Below, piece after piece: positions 14,498 through 21,405 of a stretch of 64,000 bases of DNA. Under the pieces are notes generated by a model. The model was given only the letters and a program-made list of their open reading frames with translations. It searched no databases and was not told the origin of the DNA. The stretch covers positions 1,953,715-2,017,714 of the forward strand of contig NZ_HF570108.1 of NCBI RefSeq assembly GCF_000297395.2. Reading direction: 5' to 3'. The translations under genes were made by a program, and so were the position numbers. The stretch is from Micromonospora lupini str. Lupac 08 (GTDB taxonomy: Bacteria > Actinomycetota > Actinomycetes > Mycobacteriales > Micromonosporaceae). The first letter of the stretch is position 1. The number at the start of each line of letters is the position of its first letter.

Positions 14498-14992
14498 TCA
14501 ATGGCCACACGGCGGCGCGACTTCAGCCACGGCCGCAGTTCCAGGAGCAGTTTCGCGCAGCTCGTTGATGCGGCACGCGTTCCACGTCGCGGTTGGACGC
14601 CACTTCTCGTTCCGTGACGGCCGCTCGTAGACGCGCCCTATACCGGTCGCTGCGTGAAGCCGAACGATGGTGTCAAGGTCGGTCGAGTTCACTCCGAGAG
14701 ACACGTCACCTCGGGCGGAGACGCTAACGCAGCCCTCACCTTCCACGATGCCGGCGACCCACGGGATGCTTTCGGCGGGCGTCAACTCCCGCCCGGCGGG
14801 GAAGGTGTCAGCCGGATGCCCTCCGGCCGACCAAAGGCCGATGGCAGCCGAACGGCGGCGGTGACCGAGTAGCGGTGCAAGTTCCGCGACCAGCCAAGCC
14901 GTGTGGGAGTGCGCGTTGACGGTCCAGTACCACGAAGGCTTGTCTGCGCGGTTCCTCGGTGTGTAGGCATTGACCGTGCCGACCCCGGTCAT
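14498..14992 (-). CDS. LAGLIDADG homing endonuclease, N-terminally truncated
   Basis: 164 codons antisense to the array. The C-terminal unit contains a recognisable LAGLIDADG helix (WVAGIVEGEGCVSVS) followed by LGVNSTDLDTIVRLH and YERPSRNEKWRPTATWN. The N-terminal 60 residues (YTPRNRADKPSWYWTVNAHS, LAPLLGHRRRSAAIGLW) look like the second half of a preceding LAGLIDADG unit whose helix is missing because the frame begins right at the neighbouring tRNA-Lys. No good ribosome binding site precedes the ATG. A monomeric two-unit enzyme that lost its first motif would be inactive. Confidence 0.7.
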   Translation of the reverse strand: MTGVGTVNAYTPRNRADKPSWYWTVNAHSHTAWLVAELAPLLGHRRRSAAIGLWSAGGHPADTFPAGRELTPAESIPWVAGIVEGEGCVSVSARGDVSLGVNSTDLDTIVRLHAATGIGRVYERPSRNEKWRPTATWNACRINELRETAPGTAAVAEVAPPCGH

Positions 14993-14995
14993 CTG

Positions 14996-15066
14996 GCGCC
15001 GGTAGCTGAGTGGCTTAGCTACGGACTCTTAATCCGAAGACGGGGGTTCGATTCCCTCCCGGCGCA
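14996..15066 (+). tRNA. tRNA-Lys(CTT)
   Basis: Acceptor GCGCCGG/CCGGCGC, D stem GCT/AGC, anticodon arm ACGGA-CTCTTAA-TCCGA (outer pair mismatched), T arm GGGGG-TTCGATT-CCCTC. Discriminator A. 71 bases. Confidence 0.87.
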
Positions 15067-15070
15067 CTTC

Positions 15071-15143
15071 GCCCCGCTAGCTCAGGGGATAGAGCAGCAG
15101 TTTCCTAAACTGCGTGTCGCTGGTTCGAATCCAGCTCGGGGCA
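15071..15143 (+). tRNA. tRNA-Arg(CCT)
   Basis: Acceptor GCCCCGC/TCGGGGC (7-66 mismatched), anticodon arm GCAGT-TTCCTAA-ACTGC, T arm GCTGG-TTCGAAT-CCAGC. Discriminator A. Confidence 0.88.
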
Positions 15144-15148
15144 CGCAA

Positions 15149-15219
15149 CGCGCGTTCGGTTATGGGTAGGCCCTGGGTCTTTCAAGCCCATGAAGCGGGT
15201 TCGAGTCCCGCACGCGCGA
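15149..15219 (+). tRNA. tRNA-Glu(TTC)
   Basis: Acceptor CGCGCGT/ACGCGCG, anticodon arm TGGGT-CTTTCAA-GCCCA, four-base variable loop, T arm GCGGG-TTCGAGT-CCCGC. Discriminator A, CCA encoded (15220-15222). The D arm is atypical (GG..CC). Confidence 0.82.
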
Positions 15220-15223
15220 CCAT

Positions 15224-15297
15224 TCCGGCGTCGCCCAAATGGCAGGGCAGCGCACTGTTAATGCGTACAGGTGCAGGTTCGAGCCCTGCCGCCGGAG
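15224..15297 (+). tRNA. tRNA-Asn(GTT)
   Basis: Acceptor TCCGGCG/CGCCGGA, D stem GCCC/GGGC, anticodon arm GCGCA-CTGTTAA-TGCGT, T arm GCAGG-TTCGAGC-CCTGC. Discriminator G, CCA encoded (15298-15300). Confidence 0.9.
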
Positions 15298-15301
15298 CCA
15301 A

Positions 15302-15373
15302 GCCCGCGTAGCTCAACGGGAGAGCGCCTGGTTTACACCCAGGGGGTCGGAGGTTCGACACCTTCCGCGGGTA
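15302..15373 (+). tRNA. tRNA-Val(TAC)
   Basis: Acceptor GCCCGCG/CGCGGGT, anticodon arm CCTGG-TTTACAC-CCAGG, T arm GGAGG-TTCGACA-CCTTC. Discriminator A. Confidence 0.9.
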
Positions 15374-15393
15374 CTGGCCTTCGGGCCGTAGTT

Positions 15394-15466
15394 GTGGCTG
15401 TAGCTCAGTGGTAGAGCGCCCGGTTGTGGCCCGGGAGGTTCGCGGGTTCGAGTCCCGCCAGTCACC
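15394..15466 (+). tRNA. tRNA-His(GTG)
   Basis: Acceptor GTGGCTG/CAGTCAC, anticodon arm CCCGG-TTGTGGC-CCGGG, T arm GCGGG-TTCGAGT-CCCGC. C73 is present, but the base at position -1 is T rather than the G that histidyl-tRNA synthetase normally requires. Confidence 0.87.
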
Positions 15467-15470
15467 CCAG

Positions 15471-15554
15471 GGGAGTGCGCCACCGATGGTGAGGTGGGCC
15501 GGGCTGTAACCCCGGTGCGTTCGCGCTCAGGGAGTTCGAATCTCTCCACTCCCA
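15471..15554 (+). tRNA. tRNA-Tyr(GTA)
   Basis: Acceptor GGGAGTG/CACTCCC, anticodon arm CCGGG-CTGTAAC-CCCGG, class II variable arm TGCGTTCGCGCTCA, T arm GGGAG-TTCGAAT-CTCTC. Discriminator A. Confidence 0.92.
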
Positions 15555-15559
15555 CGCAT

Positions 15560-15632
15560 GCCCGCGTAGCTCAGGGGACAGAGCACCAGCTTCCGGAGTT
15601 GGGTGTCGGGGGTTCGATTCCCTCCGCGGGTG
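15560..15632 (+). tRNA. tRNA-Arg(CCG)
   Basis: Acceptor GCCCGCG/CGCGGGT, anticodon arm CCAGC-TTCCGGA-GTTGG, T arm GGGGG-TTCGATT-CCCTC. Discriminator G. Confidence 0.9.
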
Positions 15633-15641
15633 CTTCTGCCT

Positions 15642-15712
15642 GGTCGTGTGCCCGAGTGGTCAGGGAGCGGTCCGCAAAACCGCGCACACCGGTTCGATTC
15701 CGGTCACGGCCT
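15642..15712 (+). tRNA. tRNA-Cys(GCA)
   Basis: Acceptor GGTCGTG/CACGGCC, D stem CCC/GGG, anticodon arm GCGGT-CCGCAAA-ACCGC, T arm ACCGG-TTCGATT-CCGGT. Discriminator T (normally U for Cys). Position 33 is C instead of U. Last tRNA of the array. Confidence 0.85.
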
Positions 15713-15715
15713 CGA

Positions 15716-15731
15716 CTGCCATCCACTGTGG
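15716..15731 (-). repeat. Right copy of 16-bp inverted repeat bracketing the tRNA array
   Basis: CTGCCATCCACTGTGG, exact reverse complement of 11142-11157, lying 3 bases after the last tRNA. Confidence 0.75.
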
Positions 15732-15790
15732 GTACTGGCGCGATCCCGCGCCGTCCTGTCGTGGGATTGCTCGGATCGCCGCTGAAGAGC

Positions 15791-15826
15791 GAGGGGTCCG
15801 GGGCGCCGCTGCGCCCCGGACCCCTC
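15791..15826. terminator. Bidirectional terminator hairpin
   Basis: Perfect 16-bp stem GAGGGGTCCGGGGCGC / GCGCCCCGGACCCCTC with loop CGCT. It lies between the tRNA array (plus) and the end of the GH44 gene (minus). Confidence 0.85.
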
Positions 15827-15869
15827 CCGTCTGCTCCGCCGGTGTGGTGCGGAGCAGGGGTCTCTCAGG

Positions 15870-18140
15870 TCATCCGCAGCGTTGACCGTTGAGGGTGAAG
15901 GCGGTCGGCGTCGGATTGGTGCCGCTCCACGTGCCGTTGAAGCCGGTGCTGGTGGACGCGCCGGGGGCGAGTTTGCCGTTCCAGCTCATGCTGTCCGCGG
16001 TGACGCTCGTTCCGGTCTGTTTCCAGGTGGCCGACCAGCCCTGGCTGACCTTCTGGCCGGTGGTGGGAAAGTCGAAACCGAGTTTCCAGCCGTCGATCGC
16101 GGTGGTGCCGGTGTTCTTGATCGTCACGGTCGCGGTGAAGCCACCCGGCCAACTGTTCGCCGTGTAGCCGACCGTGCACCCGACGGTCGGGGCGGTGGGT
16201 GCGGTCCGCACGGTCAGGCCGGGCGAGGCCGCCGAGACGTTGCCCGCCGCGTCGCGGGCGGTCACCACGAAGGTGTACGGGGTGTCGGGCGTCAGCCCGG
16301 TCACGGTGTACGTGGTGCCGGTGGCGCTGCCCACCTTCACGGTGCCCGTGGTGTCGACCCGGTGCACGTCGTAGCCGGTGACGGCGGTGTTGTCGGTGGA
16401 CGGCGTCCAGGTCAGCGCGACGCTGTCGCCGGTGATCGTGCCGGCGGTCGGCTTGCCCGGGGCGGTCGGCGCCTGGGTGTCGCCGGGCGTGGTGCCGCGC
16501 GGCAGCACCAGGTGGGTGATCGAGTTGGCCGGGAAGGTCGCCGTGAGGCCGCCGGCGGTCACCGGCAGGTCGGCCTCCCGGACGACGCCGGAGAGGTCCG
16601 CCCCGCTGTAACGGTAGACCTGAGCGGTGCTGGCGGAGGCGCCGGTGAGGGCGACCGGGCTGGTCAGGTCATCGCCGGTCTTGTTGACCACGACCAGGGT
16701 GAGTGCCTTGTCGGCGCTGCGCTCGGCGGCGTACACCGCCAGCTTGCCCTGGTCCGCGCTTGTCGCCTGGACGGAGGTCTCGCCGAACGCGCCGCCCTTG
16801 CCGTCGTAGTTGCGGTAGATGCGGAACGCGTTGGCCACCGGCTGGTCGGCAGTGGGTGCGGTCCAGAGGGTGGCCAGGTCGAGCCCCTCGCGGCCGAAGA
16901 TGCCGAGGACGTCAGCCTGGGCGAGCGCGCCGTTGAGCGACCCGAAGCCGCCCCAGTTGTACTCGGTCATCGCGACCTTCGTGCCCGGGTAGTGCTGGTC
17001 GACCAGCTCACGCAGGCGCGGGATGAACCGGACCGGACTGTTGATCCAGCTCTCGTCCACATAGGTGGGATCCCAGAGCTGGCGGGTCGAGCGCAGGCGC
17101 AGCGCCTGGGTGTTCGCGTCGCCGGCCGCCTCGCCCAACACTCCGGACTGCTGCGGGTAGAGGTGGACGTCGAAGTAGTCGAGGATGCGGGTGCCGTGCT
17201 GCTGCTCGTACTCGCGCATCCGGTCCAGGTACCACGGGCCGAGGTCCTGGCCGCCGTGCGCGGCCTTGTCCGGCGGGTTCGACCAGCAGCCGGTGCGCGA
17301 GCAGGTGTCCTGGTCGAGGCCCGAGTAGAAGATCGAGTTCAGGCCCCAGCCGACGGGACCGAGGGTCTTCGCGCCGGGGTCGGCGGCCTTGATCGCGGCC
17401 GCGTACTCGTAGGTGCGGTCGCGTAGCTCGTCGTAGCCCAGTCCGGTCGGGCGGACATCGCGGTGGGTGGAGTGCCACAGGTCCGGCTCGTTGTCCAGGT
17501 TGTAGAACTGGACCCCGCCGTCGGCGGCGGCGCCGAACCGCGCCTTGAGGTGGTTGACGAAGTCGGTGGCGTACTCCGGACCGACCGCGACGCTGGTGTC
17601 CTCCGGATCGTTGCCGGTGATCAGTGACCCGTCCGGCTTCTTGCCGTTGCCGCAGTCCGGTGCCCAGGTGTCGGTGGACTCCTGCGGACCGTACTTGGCG
17701 ACACTGAAGCCACACGCCCGCGACCGGTCCTTGGCGATCCAGCCCAGCATCGGCATCGTCATGACCGTGGCGGCGCCGGTGGCCTTGTTCTCCTGTACGA
17801 ACCGGTCGGACTCCGAGCCCTCCGGGAGGTCTTCCGGACTCGGGTTGTCGTTGGGGATGTTCTCGAAGTACCAGTCCGACGCGCGGTTGGTGGTGTCGGC
17901 ACGGAAGTTGTAGCGGGTGGTGGCGTTGCCGCCGTAGCGGTGCACCGGCAGCCGCAGGTCGCGGGCGAGGGCCTGGTCGGCGAAGTTCATGCCGTAGATG
18001 TATGGGCTGATCTGGTGCCGGGTGGCGGTGGTGTCCACGGCCAGGGACGGGCCGGCCGCGGCCAGGGCGGGTGCCGGCAGGGCCAGGCCGCCGAGGGCCG
18101 TGGCGAGCACGACCGGGAGTAGAGCGGTGGTGGGACGCAC
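15870..18140 (-). CDS. Secreted GH44 glycosidase (endoglucanase/xyloglucanase) with FN3 and CBM2
   Basis: About 756 residues. The GTG at 18140 is preferred because AAAGGA precedes it by 6 bases; an ATG at 18146 abuts the ribosome site too closely. Signal peptide to about residue 28 (ALAAAGP). The catalytic domain spans about 30-545, with the acid/base Glu in NLDNEPDLWHST near 215 and the nucleophile Glu in AMTEYNWGGFG near 390, as in glycoside hydrolase family 44. A fibronectin type III domain covers about 557-645 and a CBM2 about 655-756, with Cys at both ends and exposed Trp (NSWPGGF, GWSATW). Degrades beta-1,4-glucans such as cellulose or xyloglucan outside the cell. A CebR-like operator lies 31 bases upstream. 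Confidence 0.92.
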   Translation of the reverse strand: MRPTTALLPVVLATALGGLALPAPALAAAGPSLAVDTTATRHQISPYIYGMNFADQALARDLRLPVHRYGGNATTRYNFRADTTNRASDWYFENIPNDNPSPEDLPEGSESDRFVQENKATGAATVMTMPMLGWIAKDRSRACGFSVAKYGPQESTDTWAPDCGNGKKPDGSLITGNDPEDTSVAVGPEYATDFVNHLKARFGAAADGGVQFYNLDNEPDLWHSTHRDVRPTGLGYDELRDRTYEYAAAIKAADPGAKTLGPVGWGLNSIFYSGLDQDTCSRTGCWSNPPDKAAHGGQDLGPWYLDRMREYEQQHGTRILDYFDVHLYPQQSGVLGEAAGDANTQALRLRSTRQLWDPTYVDESWINSPVRFIPRLRELVDQHYPGTKVAMTEYNWGGFGSLNGALAQADVLGIFGREGLDLATLWTAPTADQPVANAFRIYRNYDGKGGAFGETSVQATSADQGKLAVYAAERSADKALTLVVVNKTGDDLTSPVALTGASASTAQVYRYSGADLSGVVREADLPVTAGGLTATFPANSITHLVLPRGTTPGDTQAPTAPGKPTAGTITGDSVALTWTPSTDNTAVTGYDVHRVDTTGTVKVGSATGTTYTVTGLTPDTPYTFVVTARDAAGNVSAASPGLTVRTAPTAPTVGCTVGYTANSWPGGFTATVTIKNTGTTAIDGWKLGFDFPTTGQKVSQGWSATWKQTGTSVTADSMSWNGKLAPGASTSTGFNGTWSGTNPTPTAFTLNGQRCG

Positions 18141-18170
18141 GAGCATTCCTTTCGAATAGAAGCTCGACGA

Positions 18171-18184
18171 TGGGAGCGCTTCCA
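18171..18184. promoter_or_regulatory. CebR-like operator
   Basis: TGGGAGCGCTTCCA differs by one base from the palindrome TGGGAGCGCTCCCA, known as the binding site of the LacI-family cellobiose repressor CebR in streptomycetes. It lies just upstream of the GH44 start, so cello-oligosaccharide induction is likely. Confidence 0.8.
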
Positions 18185-18296
18185 CAGCGTTGCGCTTTCC
18201 GGGCCCCGAGTCAACGCCGGAAGACTGGCCGTGGATCGTGGTAGGAGTGCGGCCCCGACGCAGGCGTTGGCATTGCTGCGGTCGCCGCCTATGGTT

Positions 18297-18310
18297 GGAG
18301 ACATGTCTCC
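18297..18310. promoter_or_regulatory. 14-bp perfect palindrome, possible operator
   Basis: GGAGACATGTCTCC lies midway between the divergent GH44 and DksA-like genes. A dimeric regulator site is possible; no matching regulator is evident in the window. Confidence 0.4.
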
Positions 18311-18508
18311 GGTGACGTTCCGCTCTCCTGCCGTCACCGGTGTGGCGGCAATCGGGGCTGCCTACGTGGCGACGGCGGCGTGCCGGATGGTCGGGATGCG
18401 GGTGCCGGTTGTCCGCGTGCTGCACGTCGCGCCCACGTCCCGGCTGTCGAGCCCGGCGCGAACCGGCCGAGGCCCCCCGCGGAATCGTTGCATCACAAAA
18501 CGACCGCC

Positions 18509-18546
18509 AGGGCGAAGCTATCAAGCTTCGGCCCTTTTCTTTTTTT
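18509..18546 (+). terminator. Intrinsic terminator in the leader of the DksA-like gene
   Basis: AGGGC-GAAGCT / AGCTTC-GCCCT stem (11 bp with one bulged G, loop ATCA) followed by TTTTCTTTTTTT. The hairpin ends 22 bases before the start codon of the downstream gene, so it either stops an upstream transcript or acts as an attenuator of that gene. Confidence 0.8.
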
Positions 18547-18568
18547 CCGTGAAAGGTAGAGGTAGACC

Positions 18569-18898
18569 ATGAGCGTCGATCATCGAACTGTCGACCAGGG
18601 CTGGCTGGCTGATCTGCGAGCGTCCCTGGCGGAAGACTTTGCCACGCAGACGGCTCGGCTGCGGGAACTGACCGAGCTCAACGCGGACACCGGCGACCCG
18701 AGCGAGGCCCACAACCGCGCCGCACTGCTGGTGGCCACCCGCCGCAACATCGAGCAGATCACCGGTGCGCTGAGCCGCATCAGCGACGGCACCTACGGGG
18801 CCTGCAAGAAGTGTCACCAGAACATCCCGGCCGAGCGGCTCGAAATCCTTCCGCACGCGCAGTTCTGTGTGTCCTGCCAGGCGAAGCACAACGGCTGA
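18569..18898 (+). CDS. TraR/DksA-family zinc-finger protein
   Basis: 109 residues. An N-terminal coiled-coil helical hairpin (about 10-75) is followed by a C4 zinc finger with CKKC and CVSC about 20 residues apart. Such proteins insert into the RNA polymerase secondary channel or act as general stress regulators; in actinobacteria their roles are little known. The ribosome binding site is weak (AGGTAGAGGTAGACC). The leader carries a strong terminator hairpin, suggesting regulation by attenuation. Confidence 0.88.
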   Translation: MSVDHRTVDQGWLADLRASLAEDFATQTARLRELTELNADTGDPSEAHNRAALLVATRRNIEQITGALSRISDGTYGACKKCHQNIPAERLEILPHAQFCVSCQAKHNG

Positions 18899-18906
18899 CC
18901 CGCGGT

Positions 18907-18940
18907 GTGGCTGCCGTGCCGCGGTGGGCACGGCAGCCAC
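18907..18940. terminator. Bidirectional terminator hairpin
   Basis: Perfect 14-bp stem GTGGCTGCCGTGCC / GGCACGGCAGCCAC with a 6-base loop between two convergent genes. Confidence 0.8.
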
Positions 18941-18946
18941 AGGCCG

Positions 18947-19189
18947 TCACGCGGGAGATGACTCCGCCATCGTGACCACGTCCAGGATTCCCAGGAGTCC
19001 GGCAAGGGCGACGGCCTCGGAGCGGGTCAGGGTCAGAGAGCAGGTGGCGTCGGGGTCGTCGGGGGACTCGTGGACGAGATCTCGCCGGCCGCCCGGATGG
19101 TGCGTGACCACGCCCACGCGGCGGCCGTCAGCGGTGGTGAACATCTGGCGTACCCCGATACCGGGCAGCGGGGTCAGTTCGACAATCAT
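18947..19189 (-). CDS. KhtT-like cation:proton antiporter regulatory subunit, short form
   Basis: 80 residues matching the N-terminal domain of KhtT-type regulators: LPGIGVRQMFTTADGRRVGVVTHHPGGRRDLV, then DDPDATCSLTLTRSEAVALAGLLG. The usual TrkA-C (RCK C) domain is missing, and no antiporter gene adjoins it. GGAG lies 7 bases before the ATG. Possibly a stand-alone sensor or truncated partner. Confidence 0.75.
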   Translation of the reverse strand: MIVELTPLPGIGVRQMFTTADGRRVGVVTHHPGGRRDLVHESPDDPDATCSLTLTRSEAVALAGLLGILDVVTMAESSPA

Positions 19190-19350
19190 GGGGACTCCAG
19201 CGGGCAAGGCGGCGGATGTGCCCAGCGGCTCGGCAGCGGCCCAGGCCGGCGAGCGTGGCCAGACGACGTGCGGCGGCGCGTGACAGCGCGGCCGGTCCTG
19301 GCTGTGCGCCGGGCGGTACCACGGGACGGGCGCGAGCCGGGGCGAGTGGG

Positions 19351-19560
19351 TCAGGCGAGGCCCCGCGCACGGCGCGGGGGAGCGCGATCCGCCGACCAGG
19401 CGGGCACACAACCGGGGATCGCCCGCCGTGCGGAACGGAACACGATGCACAGCCCGACCGACCGGGTGGCAGAGAGCACCAGTACGAGCACGGCAAGCAG
19501 CACCATCGTCGGCAGCGGTGCTCGCTCGCCGACGCGCCGAAGGCTGCGTCGATCGTGCAT
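19351..19560 (-). CDS. Small putative membrane protein
   Basis: 69 residues starting MHDRRSLRRVGERAP with one clear hydrophobic segment (MVLLAVLVLVLSATRSVGLCIVF) and a basic C-terminus. There is no good ribosome binding site and I see no family, so the call is tentative. The rest of 19190-19725 shows no other supported gene. Confidence 0.35.
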   Translation of the reverse strand: MHDRRSLRRVGERAPLPTMVLLAVLVLVLSATRSVGLCIVFRSARRAIPGCVPAWSADRAPPRRARGLA

Positions 19561-19725
19561 GCCCAAACCATAGCCGTCGCCCAGAGTGTGGACCACATCC
19601 GCGTCGGGTGACCGGATAGCGCTCGCCGGCAACGCCGGTGTCAAGCGTTCTGCGCCTGTCGTACAAGGCCGAGACGCTGCGGCAGACCACCTTCCCGGCT
19701 GGCCCATCGCCCCGGGAGCGCCGGC

Positions 19726-20286
19726 ATGCTACGAAGGGACGTGCCTGACACGACCAGTTCCCCTGCTGCCACGTCCCTGGAAACTCCACGGCTGCTGTTG
19801 CGCCGCTGGCACAGCGACGATCTGGACGGCTTCGCGGCGGTGAACGCACAGCCCGAGGTCATGCGCTACATCCATGACGGTCGCACTCTGGACCGGGCCG
19901 CGACCGCGGAGCGCCTGGCCACCTATCAGCGCCACTGGGATGAGCACGGCTTCGGCCTGTACGCGGTGGAGATCAAGGAAACCGGCGAGCTGGCCGGCTT
20001 CACCGGGCTGGCGGTGCCAACCTTTCTGCCCGAGATCCTGCCGGCCGTGGAAATCGGCTGGCGGCTCGGCCGCGCGTACTGGGGTCGGGGCCTCGCCACC
20101 GAGGCGGCCCAGTCCGTGGTCGCCCACGCTCGTGCCGCACTCGGACTGCGGCGGCTGGTCAGCATCCACGTTCTCGGCAACGAGGCGTCGGCGCGTGTGA
20201 TGGTCAAGCTGGGCATGACGCTGGAACGCGAGACCGTGCAGCCGGACACCGGCCGACAGGTCCGGGTCTATGCGATGGATCTGTGA
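19726..20286 (+). CDS. GNAT N-acetyltransferase, RimJ/RimL type
   Basis: 186 residues: LETPRLLLRRWHSDDLDGFAAVN at the N-terminus is typical of RimJ/RimL-like GNATs, and YWGRGLATEAAQSVVAHA holds the acetyl-CoA pyrophosphate loop; the C-terminal NEASARVMVKLGM is also conserved. Acetylates an amine or protein N-terminus; substrate unknown. The start could also be the GTG at 19741, since AAGGGA lies between the two. Confidence 0.88.
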   Translation: MLRRDVPDTTSSPAATSLETPRLLLRRWHSDDLDGFAAVNAQPEVMRYIHDGRTLDRAATAERLATYQRHWDEHGFGLYAVEIKETGELAGFTGLAVPTFLPEILPAVEIGWRLGRAYWGRGLATEAAQSVVAHARAALGLRRLVSIHVLGNEASARVMVKLGMTLERETVQPDTGRQVRVYAMDL

Positions 20287-20419
20287 GCTGTCCACCCATC
20301 GACCGTCCCGACAGCTGCCGTCCGGGTTCAGTGAGCGCTGTAGGTCATGTCGACGGCGTACGCCTCCTCGCGTACGTCGGAATTCGGATGCCGGCGTAGC
20401 CCGATCAGAAGGTTTCGCC

Positions 20420-20500
20420 ATGCTGCTGCGGGAACACCGCGGGGACGGTCACATCACCGCCTTCGTCGCCCACGGCATCGACGGCCTACGTCCTGCCTAG
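20420..20500 (+). pseudogene. Fragment resembling a SCO6745-family protein
   Basis: A 26-codon frame LLREHRGDGHITAFVAHGIDGL matches the short conserved block (LREHRGDGH.AAL.AAG.DG) that I know from SCO6745-type actinobacterial proteins. No further part of the family is visible on either side, so this seems to be a leftover piece. Confidence 0.45.
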
Positions 20501-21405
20501 CCTGGGCGGCGTCCCCATGCCGAGATCAGTGGCGCGAGGGTGAGGTCGAGTTCGCCGGCATCGACGGCGGCCAGATGCGCGTCGATCTCGGCGTCGTCGG
20601 CCAGACCGGCGGCGAGCAACTCGGCGCGGACCATGCGCACCGTCGCCATCTCCAGCTTGTCGCAGGCCACCCCACCAACCGGGAAGCAGCCGGCCGCTGC
20701 CACGTCGACCAGGCCCGCCGCACGCAACGCGTGCGGCAGCGTACGGCCGTACCGCAGATCGGCGCCGCGGCGCGTCATCAACTCCCGGACGGCACGCCGC
20801 AGCCGGTTGGCGCGTCGCTGCACCGGACCGACCTCATCGAGGCAGGCCAGCGGCTGCAACTCGGTGTCGGCATCCTCGACCAACAACCAACCGCCGGGCC
20901 GCAGCGCCGCCACCATCGTCGCCAACGCCCGGGCACGGTCGGGCACGTGAACGAGCACGAGCCGCGCGTGTACGAGGTCGAACGTGCCGGACTGCGGCGG
21001 CGGGTCCCCCACGACGTCGTGGCGAAGCACCTCGTACCCGCCGTGCGGGTCCAACCAGGCCGGATTGATGTCGGTGGCCAGCACGTAACCGGTTGGTCCG
21101 ACGGCCGTGGCCAGGGCCTCGGGAATGCTGGTACCCCCGGCACCGACTTCCCAGCAGCGCCAGCCGGCCCGCACTCCGAGCCGGTCGACGTGTCCACGCG
21201 TGACGCCGTCGAACAGCTCGGCCAGCCAGCTGAACCGCTCCCCGGCCTCATGCCGGGCATTGTCGAGCAGGTAGCGGTGATCCGGGGCAGGCTCGGGGGA
21301 GTGTGACGACGGGGTCCCGGCCTCGGTGCCCGCAGTCTGCACCGGCCCGCCCGTCGTCGAGTGCGGGTCGGGCCCGGGATCGGCGGCGGGCTGCGATGAA
21401 CTCAT
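20497..21405 (-). CDS. SAM-dependent methyltransferase
   Basis: 302 residues with a disordered Pro/Ser-rich N-terminus (about 45), then a class I methyltransferase fold: motif I WEVGAGGTSIPEAL, acidic loop TGYVLATDINPAWL, DLVHARLVLVHV and LRPGGWLLVEDAD. The C-terminal part is helical. GAGGA lies 7 bases before the ATG at 21405. Typical of the UbiE-like group acting on small molecules; substrate unknown. Monocistronic. Confidence 0.87.
   Translation of the reverse strand: MSSSQPAADPGPDPHSTTGGPVQTAGTEAGTPSSHSPEPAPDHRYLLDNARHEAGERFSWLAELFDGVTRGHVDRLGVRAGWRCWEVGAGGTSIPEALATAVGPTGYVLATDINPAWLDPHGGYEVLRHDVVGDPPPQSGTFDLVHARLVLVHVPDRARALATMVAALRPGGWLLVEDADTELQPLACLDEVGPVQRRANRLRRAVRELMTRRGADLRYGRTLPHALRAAGLVDVAAAGCFPVGGVACDKLEMATVRMVRAELLAAGLADDAEIDAHLAAVDAGELDLTLAPLISAWGRRPG

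Noticed and set aside
11025..15731. CRISPR array
   Set aside because: The repeated TTCGA-containing motifs are tRNA T arms at irregular spacing inside cloverleafs, not direct repeats with uniform spacers; no cas genes.
18231..18572. Independent protein-coding gene upstream of the DksA-like gene
   Set aside because: The frame crosses a strong terminator and lacks conserved features; only a leader-ORF role is plausible.
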